DNA from: an uncultured Lachnospiraceae bacterium
Lineage (GTDB): Bacteria > Bacillota > Clostridia > Lachnospirales > Lachnospiraceae
Direction of reading: 5' to 3'
Assembly (NCBI GenBank): GCA_934371505.1
Contig: CAKRNW010000106.1
Location: forward strand, 1-7,808
Length of the DNA stretch: 7,808 nucleotides
The position numbers and the translations under genes are program-made. The stretch's first letter is position 1. Each line of letters starts with the position of its first letter. Below are positions 4,924 to 7,808 of this stretch, one piece after another. Under the pieces are notes generated by a model, which had not been told where the DNA came from, did no database searches, and was given only the letters and a program-made list of their open reading frames with translations.

Positions 4924-6993
4924 CTAATTTTCCTTTGTAAAGGTGATGGGACGCTCTATGGTCTTCTCCACATCACTTCCATCCTCCGCTGTAGAGAAAT
5001 AATGGAAAGTTACTTTTCCTGTTTCCGAGCGGATTCCACTGTAGTTGACAGAGAAGGGGAAAGAGGTTGTAGCCATATCCATCAGCACCGTTCCGTTGGA
5101 GGCGATGATGGTTACCTGTACACTGGTGCCACTCTTAAATCCCGGATCTTCCTCCAGGGTCGGTCCCTGAATGGTTCCGCTGTAAGAGTAGGTAGCAGCT
5201 GCCTCACCTAAGGAAATCTTTACATCAATCAATGTTCCTGCATCCACATAACTATCCACTGTATAGCTCTGATAGCAGATTTGATTCTCCGGATACTGGG
5301 TACTCTCCACATACTCCACATTGCCCAGTACCAGTCCCAGTTCCGTGAGAACTGCCATTGCTTCATCCTCTTCTTTGCCTAAAAGATTGGGAACTTGTAC
5401 TTTATTATCCTCTGTGCCAAGGCTTACATGAAGGGTAATGGCAGAACCTTCAGGTACACTCTGCCCTGCCTCCGGTGACTGACTGATGATTTTTCCAGCC
5501 TTCACCTCAGCCGCATACTCTTCTGTTTTCGTTACAGTAAAACCGGCTTTCTTTAACTCGGTTTCTCCCTCTTCATAAGTCTTGCCCACTACAGAAGGCA
5601 CACTGATCCCTTCGTTTCCGGAGCTGACCGTCAATACCACACGGTTTCCGCTTGCCACACTTTCGCCGACTTTCACATCCGCACTGATCACCGTGTCGGC
5701 TGGGTATTGATCGGAATTAACATACTGGATCTCGGGAATTAATCCCACCTTCGTCAGCGCAAGCTTTGCATCATTTAAGGTAGAGCCTTCCACATCCGGC
5801 ATCAGCACCATTGCACTTGCACTCTCGGAAGCTTCATTTCCAGCCCCTCCGAAAGGAAAAACACCGATTGTCTTTCCCACCAGGAAAAAGATAATACAAC
5901 CAATAATAATGGCGGCAACTATTGTAAGGATCGTAGTCACCCGTTCCATTTTCGGATCATATTCCGGATCAAACTCTTCCTCCTCTTCCTCTTCCGCTTT
6001 GCCTTTATTTTTACTCTTGCTCTTTTCCTGCTGTTCCACATCCTTCTTTAACCGCAGGGATGCCTCACTGTCATGCTGTTTGGACTGACGTTTGATCTGG
6101 CTCATCTCCGAATCGGTAATGGTTCGGGTACTTGCCTCCTCATCCGGATCCACCATTTTGACAAAATCTTCATCAGGATTCGTGAGGGATTTCTTCAGAT
6201 CCTCAATCAACTCTGCAATCGTTTGATACCGACGATCCGGGCTTTTCTGGCAGCACTTAAACACAATCTGCTCCACGCTGACTGGGATCTCAGATACAAA
6301 TTCCCTGGGTGAAGGCAAAGGCTCCTGAATGTGTTTAATGGCGATGGCTACCGTCGTTTCTCCGTTAAAGGGCACTCTGCCGGTAAGCATTTCAAACAGG
6401 GTAATTCCTAAGGAATAAATGTCACTTCGCTCATCGGAATACCCCCCCCGCGCCTGCTCCGGGGAAGTATAATGCACAGATCCCATCACATTGGAGGTGA
6501 TGGTATTACTGGTGGCAGCCTTGGCAATTCCAAAGTCTGTCACCTTCACTTTTCCTTCTTTGGAAATGATAATATTCTGAGGCTTGATGTCCCGGTGAAT
6601 AATATGATTATTATGCGCTGCCTCAATTCCCATGGAAACCTGGATGGCAATACTGATTGCCTCCTTCACAGAAATGCGGGCTTTTTTCTCAATGTATTTC
6701 TTGAGGGTGATTCCCTCTACCAGCTCCATGACGATGTAGTAGATGCCGTTTTCCTCTCCCACATCGTACACGTTTACGATGTTGGGGTGCATCAGTCCGG
6801 CTGCAGCCTGTGCCTCTACCCTGAATTTGGATACAAAATTGGCATTCTCGCTGAATTCCTGCTTTAAGACTTTAATTGCCACAAAGCGGTTCAGTTTATG
6901 ACACTTTGCCTTATATACATCCGACATTCCGCCTGTGCCGATTTTCTCTATGATTTCATACCGATCTCCGATGATCATACCGACCTTAATCAT
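4924..6993 (-). CDS. prkC: PASTA-domain Ser/Thr protein kinase (PrkC/StkP/PknB type)
   Basis: A 689-aa membrane kinase. The kinase domain covers about 1-270: glycine loop GTGGMS (19-24), catalytic Lys41, helix-C Glu60, HRDIKPQN (133-140), DFG (153-155), a Thr/Ser-rich activation loop (161-172) and SPEQARGG (177-184). A charged cytoplasmic linker follows, with seven consecutive Glu at 334-340, and then one transmembrane helix (about 352-374). Outside the membrane are three PASTA repeats, at about 396-459, 463-526 and 531-596. A further 90-residue tail (about 600-689) is beta-rich and is not a PASTA repeat. PASTA domains in this family sense peptidoglycan fragments or lipid II, and the kinase controls wall growth, division or dormancy exit. 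The start overlaps the phosphatase end by 8 nt, with GAGG 6 nt before the ATG, so the two are coupled. A run of eight G lies in codons 182-184. Confidence 0.96.
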   Translation of the reverse strand: MIKVGMIIGDRYEIIEKIGTGGMSDVYKAKCHKLNRFVAIKVLKQEFSENANFVSKFRVEAQAAAGLMHPNIVNVYDVGEENGIYYIVMELVEGITLKKYIEKKARISVKEAISIAIQVSMGIEAAHNNHIIHRDIKPQNIIISKEGKVKVTDFGIAKAATSNTITSNVMGSVHYTSPEQARGGYSDERSDIYSLGITLFEMLTGRVPFNGETTVAIAIKHIQEPLPSPREFVSEIPVSVEQIVFKCCQKSPDRRYQTIAELIEDLKKSLTNPDEDFVKMVDPDEEASTRTITDSEMSQIKRQSKQHDSEASLRLKKDVEQQEKSKSKNKGKAEEEEEEEFDPEYDPKMERVTTILTIVAAIIIGCIIFFLVGKTIGVFPFGGAGNEASESASAMVLMPDVEGSTLNDAKLALTKVGLIPEIQYVNSDQYPADTVISADVKVGESVASGNRVVLTVSSGNEGISVPSVVGKTYEEGETELKKAGFTVTKTEEYAAEVKAGKIISQSPEAGQSVPEGSAITLHVSLGTEDNKVQVPNLLGKEEDEAMAVLTELGLVLGNVEYVESTQYPENQICYQSYTVDSYVDAGTLIDVKISLGEAAATYSYSGTIQGPTLEEDPGFKSGTSVQVTIIASNGTVLMDMATTSFPFSVNYSGIRSETGKVTFHYFSTAEDGSDVEKTIERPITFTKEN

Positions 6994-7732
6994 GTTCCAC
7001 CTCGTCTGCGGCAGGCTCGATCAATATCACAGCGATATTGTCCTTTCCACCGTTATTGTTGGCTGCTTTTACCAATTCCTCTGCCTTCTCCACAATATCC
7101 CTCTGTCCGTGGAGAATCATGCGGATTTCCTCATCCTCCAGCATATTGGTCAGCCCGTCTGAGCACATTAGTATCAGTTCATCTTCCTGTAATTCCACGT
7201 GAAAGAAATCCACATCCACGGAAGGAGTCGCACCGATGGCACGGGTGATAATGTTTTTGTCCGGGTGGTTTCTGGCAGTTTCCCTGTCAATGCCTCCCAG
7301 TCTCACCATCTCCTCCACCAGGGAATGATCCCTGGTAATCTGCCGGATCTGCCGACCCACCACATAGAGTCGGCTGTCACCTACGTTGGCAACCAGCAAT
7401 TCTCTGCCTTTGCAGGTAGCCACCACCACGGTGGTTCCCATCCCGGCAAAGTTCTCATCCTCGCTGGCAAGAAGGCGTACCTTTTCATTGGCCTTCTCAA
7501 TGGCCATACGGAGGATTCTCACCGGATCCGTTTCCTGGCACTTGCCGATTTCCTCCACAATGGTTTCCACCGTACATCTGGAAGCAATATCTCCTGCCTT
7601 GTGACCTCCCATTCCATCCGCAACAATAAAAACGTTCGGCAGATTTCCCACCGGGCGTTCGGATGTATATACAAAATCCTGATTCAGTTTTCGTTTTTTC
7701 CCGATATCCGTAAGGGAGAAAGTTTTGATCAA
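6986..7732 (-). CDS. prpC: PP2C-family protein phosphatase (Stp1/PrpC)
   Basis: A complete 248-aa PPM/PP2C phosphatase, the usual length for bacterial single-domain members. Metal-site and signature motifs are in place: Asn17-Gln18-Asp19 near the N-terminus, DGMGGH (39-44), GMGTT (97-101), VGDSR (117-121), DHSL (135-138), SDGLT (191-195) and GGKDNIA (228-234). The motif-1 position has Gln18 where NED is common, but the metal-binding Asp19 is kept. The enzyme removes phosphate from Ser/Thr of proteins in the cytosol and reverses the kinase encoded next door. It starts with TTG; the choice is supported by GGAGG exactly 8 nt upstream and by the family N-terminus (MIKTFSLTDIGKKRKLNQD). It is the first gene of the operon within this window. 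Confidence 0.96.
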   Translation of the reverse strand: MIKTFSLTDIGKKRKLNQDFVYTSERPVGNLPNVFIVADGMGGHKAGDIASRCTVETIVEEIGKCQETDPVRILRMAIEKANEKVRLLASEDENFAGMGTTVVVATCKGRELLVANVGDSRLYVVGRQIRQITRDHSLVEEMVRLGGIDRETARNHPDKNIITRAIGATPSVDVDFFHVELQEDELILMCSDGLTNMLEDEEIRMILHGQRDIVEKAEELVKAANNNGGKDNIAVILIEPAADEVEHD

Positions 7733-7740
7733 CGGATATG

Positions 7741-7745
7741 CCTCC
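7741..7745 (-). promoter_or_regulatory. Ribosome binding site fixing the prpC TTG start
   Basis: GGAGG on the minus strand lies 8 nt upstream of the TTG at 7730-7732. A longer frame opening at the window edge (TTG at 7808) is a different reading frame and does not compete. Confidence 0.8.
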
Positions 7746-7808
7746 TATCCTGTTTTTCTTTCCGTTCCATATCTTGTCAATGTTAGCATACACGGGGAAA
7801 AAAAGCAA
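7746..7808. other. Upstream of prpC, no gene recognised
   Basis: The last 63 bases show no recognisable gene end in any minus frame; in many relatives rlmN lies just upstream, but its conserved C-terminus is not visible here. On the minus strand a run of seven T (7799-7805) could be the tail of a terminator whose stem lies outside the window. A TATGCT and a TTGACA occur, but neither has a convincing partner element, so I do not call a promoter. Confidence 0.4.

Noticed and set aside
7199..7786. Plus-strand open frame of 195 codons
   Set aside because: It lies fully antisense to the phosphatase gene and its translation is His/Ser-rich with no recognisable domain. The phosphatase strand carries all family motifs.
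7497..7808. Minus-strand frame open from the window edge over the prpC start
   Set aside because: Most of it overlaps the phosphatase in another frame, and it has no family-like sequence. It matches no end of an expected upstream gene such as rlmN.

Overview
The window reads as an ordinary chromosomal segment of a Gram-positive Bacillota, most likely a Clostridia/Lachnospiraceae-type gut anaerobe. The reasons are the prpC-prkC-rsgA order, the PASTA-domain Ser/Thr kinase, AGGAGG-type ribosome binding sites on most genes, and moderate GC. The family-level assignment is inference. All intact genes lie on the minus strand, so transcription runs from high to low coordinates.

Region 1 (7808 to 2885) is a tight cell-envelope/ribosome signalling operon. 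It holds a PP2C phosphatase (prpC/stp, TTG start, 6986-7732), a PASTA Ser/Thr kinase (prkC/stkP, 4924-6993, overlapping the phosphatase by 8 nt), the ribosome-assembly GTPase RsgA (4047-4922, 1 nt after the kinase), and an unrecognised membrane-anchored extracytoplasmic protein of 392 aa (2885-4063, overlapping rsgA by 17 nt). Kinase and phosphatase form a reversible phosphorylation pair. RsgA is a known type of kinase target in Bacillus. The fourth gene is translationally linked to them but has no function I can name.

Region 2 (2884 to 2368) holds no full-size gene. It has two distinct parts. From 2605 to 2841 there is a decayed plus-strand coding remnant with a KEKDAxIAEKDA coiled-coil repeat and an in-frame stop. 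From 2587 to 2368, on the minus strand, there is a well-formed regulatory leader for the downstream MFS transporter. It contains an extended -10 promoter, a 27-codon leader ORF with a strong ribosome binding site, a long-range stem followed by six U (terminator-like), a competing 10-bp stem formed by leader codons and the region over the leader stop, and a 16-bp hairpin that buries the transporter's own Shine-Dalgarno sequence. This is the organisation expected of ribosome-stalling attenuation of an efflux gene, and it is the most interesting part of the window.

Region 3 (2367 to 1279) is the MFS transporter itself, which appears to lack the last transmembrane helix. Region 4 (1278 to 23) has a strong promoter with a dyad over its -10 and then ychF, a conserved ribosome-associated P-loop NTPase. 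The window ends 22 nt after ychF with no terminator visible.
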